A stretch of DNA of 64,000 nucleotides, taken from Hydractinia symbiolongicarpus. Its lineage: Eukaryota > Cnidaria > Hydrozoa > Anthoathecata > Hydractiniidae. A program made the position numbers and the translations under genes. The notes below the pieces were generated by a model that worked only from the letters and a program-made list of their open reading frames with translations, did not search any database and had not been told where the DNA came from. This document shows positions 21,601-34,230 of this stretch, in pieces. The stretch is from the NCBI RefSeq assembly GCF_029227915.1, contig NC_079887.1, forward strand, positions 18,847,650 to 18,911,649. Reading direction: 5' to 3'. The first letter of the stretch is position 1. Each line of letters begins with the position of its first letter.

Positions 21601-24160
21601 TAATACGATCCAAGTTGTTTTCCATTGCGCCATGGCGTAATAACACCGTCAACTACGCTAACAAGCCTCGAACGACCGTAATATGGCCTTTTGACTTCTA
21701 ACAAAGGCCTTACACGTAAATCACGTTGCTCCACGTGCCTGCGCAGGTTACAATTGCTCTAATCCTTCCACTCTTATTGGTCTACGACGTCCGAAGTGAC
21801 TTTCCATTGCCCCATGGCTTTATAACACTGTCAACCACGCTAAGAGACCTCTAAAGGCCGTAATATGGCCTTTTGACGCCTAATAAAAGCCTTTCACGTA
21901 AATCAAGTGGTTCCTGCGCAGGTTACAATTGCTCTAATCCTTCCACTCTTAATGGTCTACGACGTCCGAAGTGACTTTCCATGGCCCCATGGCTTTATAA
22001 CACAGTCAACCACGCTAAGAGACCTCTAAAGGCCGCTATATGGCCTTTTGACGCCTAATAAAGGCCTTTCACGTAAATCAAGTGGTTCCTGCGTAGGTTA
22101 CCATTGGTCTAATCCTTCCACTCTCAATGGACTACGACGTCTGAAGTGGCTTTCCATTGCGGCATACCCTTTTAACAACGTCAACTACGTGTACAGGCCT
22201 CTAACAACTGTAATATGGCCTTTTGATGCTTAATAAAAGCCTTGCACGTAAATGACGTGGTTCCACGTGCCTCCGCAGGTTACCATTGGTCTAATGCTTC
22301 CACTCTCAAAGGACTACAACGTCCCAAGTGGTTTTCCGTTGCGTCACAGCTTTAAGACGCAGTCAAATATGCGCACGGGACTCCAAACGCTGTAATATGG
22401 ACTTTTGACGCCTAATAAAGGCCTTACACGTAAATCAAGTGGTTCCACGCGCCTGCGGAGGTTACAATTGTTCTACTCCTTCTACTGTCAATGGACTACG
22501 ACGTCCCAAGTCGCTTTCCATTGCGCCACGGTTTTATAACAACGTCAACTACGCTAACAGTCCTACAAACGCTGTAATTTGGCCTTTTGATGCTTAATAA
22601 AAGCCTTGCACGTAAATGACGTGGTTCAACGTGCCTGCGCAGGTTACCATTGGTCTAATGCTTCCACTCTCAATGGACTACGACGTCCCAAGTAGTTTTC
22701 CGTTGCGTCACGGCTTTAAAACACTGTCAACTACGCGCACGGGCCTCTAAGCGCTGTAATAAGGCCTTCTGATGCCTAATAAAAGCCTTACACGTAAATC
22801 ACGTAGTTCCACGAGCTTGCGCAGGTTAATATTGGTTTAATCTTTCCACTCTCGATGGACTTCGACGTCCCAAGTGATTTTCTGTTGCCCCATGGCTTTA
22901 AAACACCGTCAGCTACGCGCACGGGCCTCTAAAGGCCGTAATATGGCCTTTTGACGCCTATAAAATGCCTTTCACGTAAATCAAGTGGTTCCACGTGCCT
23001 GCGCAGGTTACCATTGGTCTAATCTTTCTACTCTCAATGGACTACGACATCCCAAGTAGTTTTCCGTTGCGTCACGGCTTTAAAACACTGTCAACTACGC
23101 GCAAGGTCCTCTAAACGCTGTATTATGGTCTTCGGATGCCTAATAAAAGCCTTACACGTATATCACGTAGTTCCACGAGCTTGCGCAGGTTAATATTTGT
23201 CTAATCTTTCCACTCTCAATAGACTTCGACGTCCCAAGTGATTTTCTGTTGCGCCATGGCTTTAAAACACCGTCAGCTACGCGCACGGGCCTCTAAAGAC
23301 GGTAATGTGGCAGTTAGACGCCTAGTTAAGGCCTTACACGTAAATCACGTGGTTCCACGTGCCTGCGCAAGTTACCATTGGTCTAATCCTTCTGTTGTGA
23401 ATGGCCTAAAACGTTCCAAGTCGTTTTCCATTGCTCCATGGCTTTATAACACCCTCAACCACGCTAAGAGGCCTCTAAAGGCCGTAATATGGCATTTTGA
23501 CGCCTAATAAAGGCCTTTCACGAAAATCAAGTGGTTCCACGTGTCTGCGCAGGTTACCATTGGTCTAATCCTTTCACTCTCGATGGACTACGACGTCCCA
23601 AGTGGTTTTCCGTTGCGTCACGGCTTTATAACACCGTTAACTACGCGCACGGTCCTCTAAACGCTGTAATATGGTATTTTGATGCCTAATAAAGGCCTTA
23701 CACGTAAATCAAGTGGCTCCACGCGCCTGCGTAGGTTACCATTGGTCTAATCCTTCCACTCTCAACGGACTTTGACGTCCCAAGTGATTTTCTGTTGCCC
23801 CATGGCTTTAAAACACCGTCAGCTACGCGCACGGGCCTCTAAAGGCCGTAATATGGCCTTTTGACGCCTAATAAACACGTAAATCAAGTGGTTACACGTA
23901 AATCAAGTGGTTACACGTGCCTGCGCAGGTTACCATTGGTCTAATCCTTTGACTCTCAATGGACTACGGCGTCCCAAGTGGTTTTCCGTCGCGTCACGGC
24001 TTTAAAACACCGTCAACCACGCGCACGGGCCTCTTAGCGCTGTAATACGGCATTTTGATGCCTAGTAAAGGCCTTACACGTAAATCACGTGGCTCCTCAT
24101 GCCTTTTGATGCCTAATATGAACCTTACACGTAGATCAAGTGGATCCACGTGCCTGCGTA
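18685..24160 (-). repeat. 2,779-bp higher-order repeat, two tandem copies
   Basis: Offset 2,779 bp throughout: for example the AATAAACACG deletion marker at 21091 and 23870, and peptide-identical stretches at 19269/22048 and 20459/23238. Copy 1 is 18685-21463 and copy 2 21464 to about 24160. The unit corresponds to about 15.3 monomers, so it includes truncated ones: GTGGTTCCTGCGCAGG (a short deletion) and ATAAACACGTAAATC. The copies are highly similar, with isolated differences. Copy 2 ends where GTAGATCAAGTGGATCC diverges from copy 1. Confidence 0.9.
21097..21133 (-). repeat. 19-bp micro-duplication marking HOR copies
   Basis: The 19-bp block starting CACGTAAATCAAGTGG is repeated head to tail right after a deletion that fused AATAA to ACACG. 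The same scar recurs at about 23876, 25939 and 26862, so these are descendants of a single event and trace the spread of the unit (spacings 2,779, 2,063 and 923 bp). Confidence 0.85.
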
Positions 24161-27100
24161 GGTTACTATTGGTCTAATCCTTCCACTGTCAATGGACTTC
24201 GACGTCCCAAGTGATTTTTCATTGCGGCACACCCTTTTAACACCGTCAACTACGTGTACAGACCTCTAACTGCTCTAATATGGCATTTTGATGCCTAATA
24301 AAAGCCTTACACGTAAATCACGTGGTTCAACGTGACTACGCAGGTTACTATTGGTCTAATCTTTCCACTCTCAATGGACTTCGACGTCCCAAATGTTTTT
24401 ATGTTGCGCCATGGCTTTTAAACACCGTGAACTAAGCGCACGGGCCTCTAAAGACCCTAATGTGGCTATTTGACGCCTAATAAAGGCCTTACACGTAAAT
24501 CAGATGGTTCTACGTGCCTGCGCAGGTTATCACAGGTTTAATCCTTCTGTTCTCAATAGCCTACGACGATCCAAGTCGTTCTCCATTGTGCCTTGGCTTT
24601 ATAACATCGTCAACTACGTTAACAGGCCTACAAACGCTGCAATATGGCCTTTTGAATCTTAATAAAAGCCTTGTACGTAAATGACGTGGTTCAACGTGCC
24701 TGCGCAGGTTACCATTGGTCTAATGCTTCCACTCTCAATGGACTACGACGTCCCAAGTAGTTTTCCGTTCATCACGGCTTTAAAACACTGTCAACTACGC
24801 GCACGGGCCTTTAAGCGCTGTAATATGGCCTTCTGATGCCTAATAAAAACCTTACACGTAAATCACGTAGTTCCACGAGCTTGCGCAGGTTAATATTGGT
24901 TTAATCTTTCCACTCTCAATGGATTTCGACGTCCCAAGTGATTTTCTGTTGCCCCATGGCTTTAAAACACCGTCAGCTACGCGCACGAGCCTCTAAAGGC
25001 CGTAATATGGCCTTTTGACGCCTATAAAAGGCCTTTCACGTAAATCAAGTGGTTCCACGTGCCTGCGCAGGTTACCATTGGTCTAATCTTTCCACTTTCA
25101 ATGGACTACGACGTCCCAAGTAGTTTTCCGTTGCGTCACGGCCTTAAAACACTGTCAACTACGCGCAAGGGCCTCTAAACGCTGTATTATGGTCTTCGAA
25201 TGCCTAATAAAAGCCTTACACGTATATCACGTAGTTCCTCGAGCTTGCGCAGGTTAATATTTGTCTAATCTTTCCACTCTCAATAGACTTCGACGTCCCA
25301 AGTGATTTTCTGTTGCGCCATGGCTTTAAAACACCGTCAGCTACGCGCACGGGCCTCTAAAGACGGTAATGTGGCAGTTTGACGCCTAGTTATGGCCTTA
25401 CACGTAAATCACGTGGTTCCACGTGCCTGCGCAAGTTACCATTGGTCTAATCCTTCGGTTGTGAATGGCCTAAAACGTTCCAAGTCGTTTTCCATTGCCC
25501 CATGGCTTTATAACACCCTCAACCACGCTAAGAGACCTCTAAAGGCCGTAATATGGCATTTTGACGCCTAATAAAGGCCTTTCACGTAAATCAAGTGGTT
25601 CCACGTGTCTGCGCAGGTTACCATTGGTCTAATCCTTTCACTCTCGATAGACTACGACGTCCCAAGTGGTTTTCCGTTGCGTCACGGCTTTATAACACCG
25701 TTAACTACGCGCACGGTCCTCTAAACGCTGTAATATGGTATTTTGATGCCTAATAAAGGCCTTACACGTAAAGCAAGTGGCTCCACGCGCCTGCGTAGGT
25801 TACCATTGGTCTAATCCTTCCACTCTCAACGGACTTTGACGTCCCAAGTGATTTTCTGTTGCGCCATGGCTTTAAAACACCGTCAGCTACGCGCACGGGT
25901 CTCTAAAGGCCGTAATATGGCCTTTTGACGCCTAATAAACACGTAAATCAAGTGGTTACACGTAAATCAAGTGGTTCCACGTGCCTGCGCAGGTTACCAT
26001 TGGTCTAATCTTTCCACTCTCAATGGACTACGACGTCCCAAGTAGTTTTCCGTTGCGTCACGGCTTTAAGACACTGTCAACTACGCGCAAGGGCCTCTAA
26101 ACGCTGTAATATGGTCTTCGGATGCCTAATAAAAGCCTTACACGTATATCACGTAGTTCCACGAGCTTGCGCAGGTTAATATTTGTCTAATCTTTCCACT
26201 CTCAATAGACTTTGACGTCCCAAGTGATTTTCTGTTGCGCCATGGCTTTAAAACACCGTCAGCTACGCGCACGGGCCTCTAAAGACGGTAATGTGGCAGT
26301 TTGACGCCTAGTTAAGGCCTTACACGTAAATCACGTGGTTCCACGTGCCTGCGCAAGTTACCATTGGTCTAATCCTTCTGTTGTGAATGGCCTAAAACGT
26401 TCCAAGTCATTTTCCATTGCCCCATGGCTTTATAACACCCTCAACCACGCTAAGAGACCTCTAAAGGCCGTAATATGGCATTTTGACGCCTAATAAAGGC
26501 CTTTCACGTAAATCAAGTGGTTCCACGTGTCTGCGCAGGTTACCATTGGTCTAATCCTTTCACTCTCGATGGACTACGACGTCCCAAGTGGTTTTCCGTT
26601 GCGTCACGGCTTTAAAACACCGTTAACTACGCGCACGGTCCTCTAAACGCTGTGATATGGTATTTTGATGCCTAATAAAGGCCTTACACGTAAATCAAGT
26701 GGCTCCACGCGCCTGCGTAGGTTACCATTGGTCTGATCCTTCCACTCTCAACGGACTTCGACGTCCCAAGTGATTTTCTGTTGCGCCATGGCTTTAAAAC
26801 ACCGTCAGCTACGCGCACGGGCCTCTAAAGACCGTAATATGGCCTTTTGACGCCTAATAAACACGTAAATCAAGTGGTTACACGTAAATCAAGTGGTTCC
26901 ACGTGCCTGCGCAGGTTACCATTGGTCTAATCCTTTGACTCTCAATGGTCTACGGCGTCCCAAGTGGTTTTCCGTCGCGTCACGGCTTTAAAACACCGTC
27001 AACCACGCGCACGGGCCTCTAAGCGCTGTAATACGGCATTTTGATGCCTAGTAAAGGCCTTACACGTAAATCACGTGGCTCCACATGCCTTTTGATGCCT

Positions 27101-28258
27101 AATATGGACCTTACACGTAAATCAAGTGGTTCCACGTGCCTGCGTAGGTTACTATTGGTCTAATCCTTCCACTGTCAATGGACTTCGACGTCCCAAGTGA
27201 TTTTTCATTGCGGCACACCCTTTTAACACCGTCAACTACGTGTACAGACCTCTAACTGCTCTAATATGGCATTTTGATGCCTAATGAAGGCCTTACACGT
27301 AAATCACGTGGTTCAACGTGCCTGCGCAGGTTACCATTGGTCTAATGCTTCCACTCTCAATGGACTACGACGTCCCAAGTAGTTTTCCGTTGCGTCACGG
27401 CTTTAAAACACTGTCAACTACGCGCACGGGCCTCTAAGCGCTGTAATATGGCCTTCTGATGCCTAATAAAAGCCTTACACGTAAATCACGTAGTTCCACG
27501 AGCTTGCGCAGTTTAATATTGGTTTAATCTTTCCACTCTCAATGGACTTCGACGTCCCAAGTGATTTTCTGTTGCCCCATGGCTTTAAAACACCGTCAGC
27601 TACGCGCACGGGCCTCTAAAGGCCGTAATATGGCCTTTTGACACCTATAAAAGGCCTTTCACGTAAATCAAGTGGTTCCACGTGCCTGCGCAGGTTACCA
27701 TTGGTCTAATCTTTCCACTCTCAATGGACTACGACGTCCCAAGTAGTTTTCCGTTGCGTCACGCCTTTAAAACACCGTCAGCTACGCGCACGGACCTCTA
27801 AAGACGGTAATGTGGCAGTTTGACGCCTAGTTAAGGCCTTACACGTAAATCACGTGGTTCCACGTGCCTGCGCAAGTTACCATTGGTCTAATCCTTCTGT
27901 TGTGAATGGCCTAAAACGTTCCAAGTCGTTTTCCATTGCCCCATGGCTTTATAACACCCTCAACCACGCTAAGAGACCTCTAAAGGCCGTAATATGGCAT
28001 TTTGACGCCTATTAAAGGCCTTTCACGTAAATCAAGTGGTTCCACGTGTCTGCGCAGGTTACCATTGGTCTAATCCTTTCACTCTCGATGGACTACGACG
28101 TCCCAAGTGGTTTTCCGTTGCGTCACGGCTTTAAAACACCGTTAACTACGCGCACGGTCTTATAAACGCTGTAATATGGTATTTTGATGCCTAATAAAGG
28201 CCTTACACGTAAGTCAAGTGGCTCCACGCGCCTGCGTAGGTTACCATTGGTCTAACCC
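24161..28258 (-). repeat. Satellite, partial copies of the 2,779-bp family
   Basis: Continuous - orientation monomers. About 24.65-25.98 kb resembles the second half of the 2,779-bp unit with about 700 bp removed (marker spacing falls to 2,063 bp), and about 26.9-27.3 kb repeats its end (CATGCCTTTTGATGCC, then a TATGGACCTTACACG variant). No gene is seen. Confidence 0.9.
25058..26903 (-). repeat. 923-bp tandem pair inside block B
   Basis: 25058-25980 matches 25981-26903 at an offset of 923 bp, including the AATAAACACG scar (25933 and 26856), the GTATATCACGTAG variant and the TTCTGTTGTGAATGG or TTCGGTTGTGAATGG block. The length is about five monomers plus the 19-bp micro-duplication. Confidence 0.82.
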
Positions 28259-28267
28259 TTACAGCGC
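28257..28267. other. Second inversion junction (orientation returns to +)
   Basis: The - orientation monomer breaks in GGTCTAACCCTT and a + orientation monomer starts at about CTTATTAGACG, with about six bases (ACAGCG) that fit either a degraded end or inserted sequence. Unlike the first junction it has no clean palindromic core. The monomers on either side share variants such as AAGATTAAACC and CTCGTGG read in opposite orientations (28751-28767 pairs with about 27515-27531). Confidence 0.88.
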
Positions 28268-30752
28268 TTATTAGACGTCAAAAGGCCATATTACGGCATT
28301 TAGAGGGTTCTTAGCGTAGTTGACGGTGTTATAAAGTCATGGCGCAATAGAAAACGGCTTCGGACGTCGAGTCCATTGAGAGTGGAAGGATTAGAGCAAT
28401 GGTAACCTGCGCAGGCACGTGGAACCACGTGATATACGTGTAAGGCTTTTATTAGGCAACAGAAGGCCATGTTACAGCGGTTAGAGGCCCGTGCGCGTAG
28501 TTGACGGTGTTATAAAGCCATGGCGCAATAGAAGACGACTTGGAACGCCTTAGGCCATTGACAACAGAAGGATTAGATCAATGGTAACCTGCGCAGGCAC
28601 GTGGAACCACTTGATTTACGTGAAAGGCCTTTATTAGGCGTCAAAAGGTCATATTACGGCCTTTAGAGGCCCGTGCGCGTAGCCGACGGTGCTTTAAAGC
28701 CATGGCGCAACAGAAACTCACTTGGGACGTCGAAGTTCATTGAGAGTGGAAAGATTAAACCAATATTAACCTGCGCAAGCTCGTGGAACTACGTGATTTG
28801 CGTGTAAGGCTTTTATTAGCCATCAGAAGGCCGTATTACAGCGTTTAGAGGCCCGTGCGCGTAGTTGACGGTGTTTTAAAGCTGTGACGCAACGAAAAAC
28901 CACTTGGAACGTCTTGGTCCATTGAGAGTGGAAGGATTAGACCAATGGTAATCTGCTCAGGCACGTGGAAGCACTTGATTTACGTGTAAGACCTTTATTA
29001 GGCGTCAAAAGTCCATAATACGGCCTTTTGAGGTCTTTTAGCGTAGTTGACGTGTTATAAAGCCATGGCGCAATGGAGAACGCCTTCGGACGTCGTAGTC
29101 CATTGCGAGTGGAAGAATGAAAGCAAAGGTAATATGCCCAGGCACGTGGAACCACGTGATATACGTGTAAGGCTTTTATTAGGCAACAAAAGGCCATGTT
29201 ACAGCGGTTAGAGGCCTGTACACGTAGTTGACTGTGTTAAAAGGGCATGCCGCAATGGAAAACCACTTTGGACGTCGTTGTCCATTAAGAGTGGAAGGAT
29301 TAGACCAATGGTAACCTGCGCAGGCGCGTGGATCCACTTGATTTACGTGTAAAGCCTTTATTAGGCATCAAGATGCCATATTACAGCGTTTAGAGGCCCG
29401 TGCGCGTAGTTGACGGTGTTTTAAAGCCGTGACGCAACGGAAAACGACTGGGGACGTCGTAGCCCATTAAAAGTGGAAGGATTAGACCAATGGTAACCTG
29501 CCCAGGCACGTGGAACCACGTGATTTACCTGTAAGGCCTTTATTAGGCGTCAAAAGGCCATATTACGGTCGTTCGAGGCTTGTTAGCGTAGTTGACGGTG
29601 TTATTACGTCATGGCGCAATGGAAAACAACTTGGAACATCTTAGGCCATTGACAACAGAAGGATTAGACCAATGGTAACCTGCCCAGGCACGTGGAGCAA
29701 CGTGATTTACGTGTAAGGCCTTTGTTAGGCGTCAAAAGGTCATATTACGGCCTTTAGAGGACCGTGCGCGTAGCCGACGGTGTTTTAAAGCCGTGACGCA
29801 ACGGAAAACCACTTGGGACGTCGTAGTCCATTGAGAGTGGAAGTATTAGACCAATGGTAACTTGCGCAGGCACGTGGAACCACTTGAGTTACGTGTAAGG
29901 CCTTTATTGGGCGTCAAAATGCCATATTACGGTCGTTCGAGGCTTGTTAGCGTAGTTGACGATGTTATTAAGGCATGGCGCAATGGAAGACGACTTAGAA
30001 CGTCTTGGGCCATTGACAACAGAAGGATTAGACCAATGGTAACATGCGCAGGCACGTGGAACCACTTGATTTACGTGTAAGGGCTTTATTAAGCGTCAAA
30101 AGGCCATATTACAGCGTTTGTAGGACTGTTAGCGTAGTTGACGTTGTTATAAAGCCGTGGCGCAATGGAAAGCGACTTGGGACGTCGCAGTCCATTGAGA
30201 GTGGAAAGATTAGACCAATGGTAACCTCCGCAGGCGCGTGGAACCACTTGATTTACGTGTAAGGCCTTTATTAGGCGTCAAAAGTCCATATTACGGCGTT
30301 TAGAGGCCCGTGCGCGTAGTTAACGGTGTTTTAAATCCGTGACGCAACGGAAAACTACTTGGGACGTCGTAGTCCATTGAGAGTGGAAGGATTAGACCAA
30401 TGGTAACCTGCCCAGGCACGTGGAGCAACGTGATTTACGTGTAAGGCCTTTGTTAGAAGTCCAAAGGCCATATTACGGTCGTTCGAGGCTTGTTAGCGTA
30501 GTTGACGGTGTTATTACGTCATGGCGCAATGGAAAACAACTTGGAACGTCTTAGGCCATTGACAACAGAAGGATTAGACCAATGGTAACCTGCGCAGGCA
30601 CGTGGAACCACTTGATTTACGTGTAAAGCCTTTATTAGGCATCAAAATGCCATATTACGGCGTTTAGAGGCCCGTGCGCGTAGTTAACGGTGTTTTAAAG
30701 CCGTGACGCAACGGAAAACTACTTGGGACGTCGTAGCCCATTAAAAGTGGAA
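28267..30752 (+). repeat. Diverged satellite at the start of block C
   Basis: Monomers in + orientation with more scattered substitutions than later in block C (for example AATATGCCCAGG, TGACGTGTTATAAAG with a 1-bp deletion, GCAACAGAAGG). No clear long unit is seen. No gene or unique sequence. Confidence 0.9.
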
Positions 30753-33700
30753 GGATTAGACCAATGGTAATCCGCCCATGCACGTGGAACACAGTGATTT
30801 ACGTGTAAGGCCTTTATTAAGCGTCAAAAAGCCATATTACAGCGTTTGTAGGACTGTTAGCGTAGTTGACGTTGTTATAAAGCCGTGGCGCAATGGAAAG
30901 CGACTTGGGACGTCGTAGTCCATTGAGAGTGGAAGTATTAGACTAATGGTAACTTGCGCAGGCACGTGGAACCACTTGATTTACGTGTAAGACCTTTATT
31001 GGGCGTCAAAATGCCATATTACGGTCGTTCGAGGCTTGTTAGCGTGATTGACGGTGTTATTAAGCCATGGCGCAATGGAAGACGACTTAGAACGTCTTAG
31101 GCCATTGACAACAGAAGGATTAGACCAATGGTAACATGCGCAGGCACGTGCAACCACTTGATTTACGTGTAAGGCTTTTATTAGGCATCAAAATGCCATA
31201 TTACAGCGTTTGGAGTCCGGTGCGCGTATTTGACGGTGTCTTAAAGCTGTGACGCAACGGAAAACCATTCGCGACGTCGTAGTCCATTGAGAGTGGAAAG
31301 ATTAGACCAATGGTAACCTCCGCAGGCGCGTGGAACCACTTGATTTACGTGTAAGGCCTTTATTAGGCGTCAAAAGTCCATATTACGGCGTTTAGAGGCC
31401 CGTGCGCGTAGTTAACGGTGTTTTAAATCCGTGACGCAACGGAAAACTACTTGGGACGTCGTAGTCCATTGAGAGTGGAAGGATTAGACCAATGGTAACC
31501 TGCGCAGGCACGTGGAGCAACGTGATTTACGTGTAAGGCCTTTGTTAGAAGTCCAAAGGCCATATTACGGTCGTTCGAGGCTTGTTAGCGTAGTTGACGG
31601 TGTTATTACGTCATGGCGCAATGGAAAACAACTTGGAACGTCTTAGGCCATTGACAACAGAAGGATTAGACCAATGGTAACCTGCGCAGGCACGTGGAAC
31701 CACTTGATTTACGTGTAAGGCCTTTATTAGGCATCAAAATGCCATATTACAGCGTTTGGAGTCCGGTGCGCCTATTTGACGGTGTCTTAAAGCTGTGACG
31801 CAACGGAAAACCATTCGGGACGTCGTAGTCCATTGAGAGTGGAAAGATTAGACCAATGGTAACCTCCGCAGGCGCGTGGAACCACTTGATTTACGTGTAA
31901 GGCCTTTATTAGGCGTCAAAAGTCTTAGGCCATTGACAACAGAAGGATTAGACCAATGGTAACCTGCGCAGGCACGTGGAACCACTTGATTTACGTGTAA
32001 GGCCTTTGTTAGAAGTCCAAAGGCCATATTACGGTCGTTCTAGGCTTGTTAGCGTAGTTGACGGTGTTATTACGTCATGGCGCAATATAAAAACAACTTG
32101 GAACGTCTTAGGCCATTGACAACAGAAGGATTAGACCAATGGTAACCTGCGCAGGCACGTGGAACCACTTAATTTACGTGTAAGGCCTTTATTAGGCATC
32201 AAAATGCCATATTACAGTGTTTGGAGTCCCGTGCGCGCATTTGACGGTGTCTTAAAGTTGTGACGCAACGGAAAACCACTTGGGACGTCGTAGTCCATTG
32301 AGAGTGAGAAGATTAGACCAATGGTAACCTGCGCAGGCACGTGGAACCACTTGATTTACGTGAAAGGCCTTTATTAGGCGTCAAAATGCCATATTACTGC
32401 CTTTAGAGGCCCGTGCGCGTAGCCGACAGTGTTTTAAAGCCGTGACGCAACGGAAAACCACTTGGGACGTCGTAGTCCATTGAGAGTGGAAGGATTAGAC
32501 CAATGGTAATCCGCCCATGCACGTGGAACACAGTGATTTACGTGTAAGGCCTTTATTAAGCGTCAAAAAGCCATATTACAGCGTTTGTAGGACTGTTAGC
32601 GTAGTTGACGTTGTTATAAAGCCGTGGCGCAATGGAAAGCGACTTGGGACGTCGTAGTCCATTGAGAGTGGAAGTATTAGACTAATGGTAACTTGCGCAG
32701 GCACGTGGAACCACTTGATTTACGTGTAAGGCCTTTATTGGGCGTCAAAATGCCATATTACGGTCGTTCGAGGCTTGTTAGCGTGATTGACGGTGTTATT
32801 AAGCCATGGCGCAATGGAAGACGACTTAGAACGTCTTAGGCCATTGACAACAGAAGGATTAGACCAATGGTAACATGCGCAGGCACGTGCAACCACTTGA
32901 TTTACGTGTAAGGCTTTTATTAGGCATCAAAATGCCATATTACAGCGTTTGGAGTCCGGTGCGCGTATTTGACGGTGTCTTAAAGCTGTGACGCAACGGA
33001 AAACCATTCGCGACGTCGTAGTCCATTGAGAGTGGAAAGATTAGACCAATGGTAACCTCCGCAGGCGCGTGGAACCACTTGATTTACGTGTAAGGCCTTT
33101 ATTAGGCGTCAAAAGTCCATATTACGGCGTTTAGAGGCCCGTGCGCGTAGTTAACGGTGTTTTAAATCCGTGACGCAACGGAAAACTACTTGGGACGTCG
33201 TAGTCCATTGAGAGTGGAAGGATTAGACCAATGGTAACCTGCGCAGGCACGTGGAGCAACGTGATTTACGTGTAAGGCCTTTGTTAGAAGTCCAAAGGCC
33301 ATATTACGGTCGTTCGAGGCTTGTTAGCGTAGTTGACGGTGTTATTACGTCATGGCGCAATGGAAAACAACTTGGAACGTCTTAGGCCATTGACAACAGA
33401 AGGATTAGACCAATGGTAACCTGCGCAGGCACGTGGAACCACTTGATTTACGTGTAAGGCCTTTATTATGCATCAAAATGCCATATTACAGCGTTTGGAG
33501 TCCGGTGCGCCTATTTGACGGTGTCTTAAAGCTGTGACGCAACGGAAAACCATTCGGGACTTCGTAGTCCATTGAGAGTGGAAAGATTAGACCAATGGTA
33601 ACCTCCGCAGGCGCGTGGAACCACTTGATTTACGTGTAAGGCCTTTATTAGGCGTCAAAAGTCTTAGGCCATTGACAACAGAAGGATTAGACCAATGGTA

Positions 33701-34230
33701 ACCTGCGCAGGCACGTGGAACCACTTGATTTACGTGTAAGGCCTTTGTTAGAAGTCCAAAGGCCATATTACGGTCGTTCTAGGCTTGTTAGCGTAGTTGA
33801 CGGTGTTATTACGTCATGGCGCAATATAAAAACAACTTGGAACGTCTTAGGCCATTGACAACAGAAGGATTAGACCAATGGTAACCTGCGCAGGCACGTG
33901 GAACCACTTAATTTACGTGTAAGGCCTTTATTAGGCATCAAAATGCCATATTACAGTGTTTGGAGTCCCGTGCGCGCATTTGACGGTGTCTTAAAGTTGT
34001 GACGCAACGGAAAACCACTTGGGACGTCGTAGTCCATTGAGAGTGAGAAGATTAGACCAATGGTAACCTGCGCAGGCACGTGGAACCACTTGATTTACGT
34101 GAAAGGCCTTTATTAGGCGTCAAAATGCCATATTACTGCCTTTAGAGGCCCGTGCGCGTAGCCGACAGTGTTTTAAAGCCGTGACGCAACGGAAAACCAC
34201 TTGGGACGTCGTAGTCCATTGAGAGTGGAA
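30753..34230 (+). repeat. 1,739-bp higher-order repeat, two tandem copies
   Basis: TCCGCCCATG occurs at 30771 and 32510, and the fused junction CAAAAGTCTTAGGCC at about 31918 and 33657, both offset by 1,739 bp. Copy 1 is about 30753-32491 and copy 2 about 32492-34230. The unit is about 9.5 monomers because one monomer is truncated where GGCGTCAAAA is joined directly to GTCTTAGGCC. Shared private variants (GGTGCGCCTATTTG, CAATATAAAAAC, ATTACTGCC) show that the copies are recent. Confidence 0.9.
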
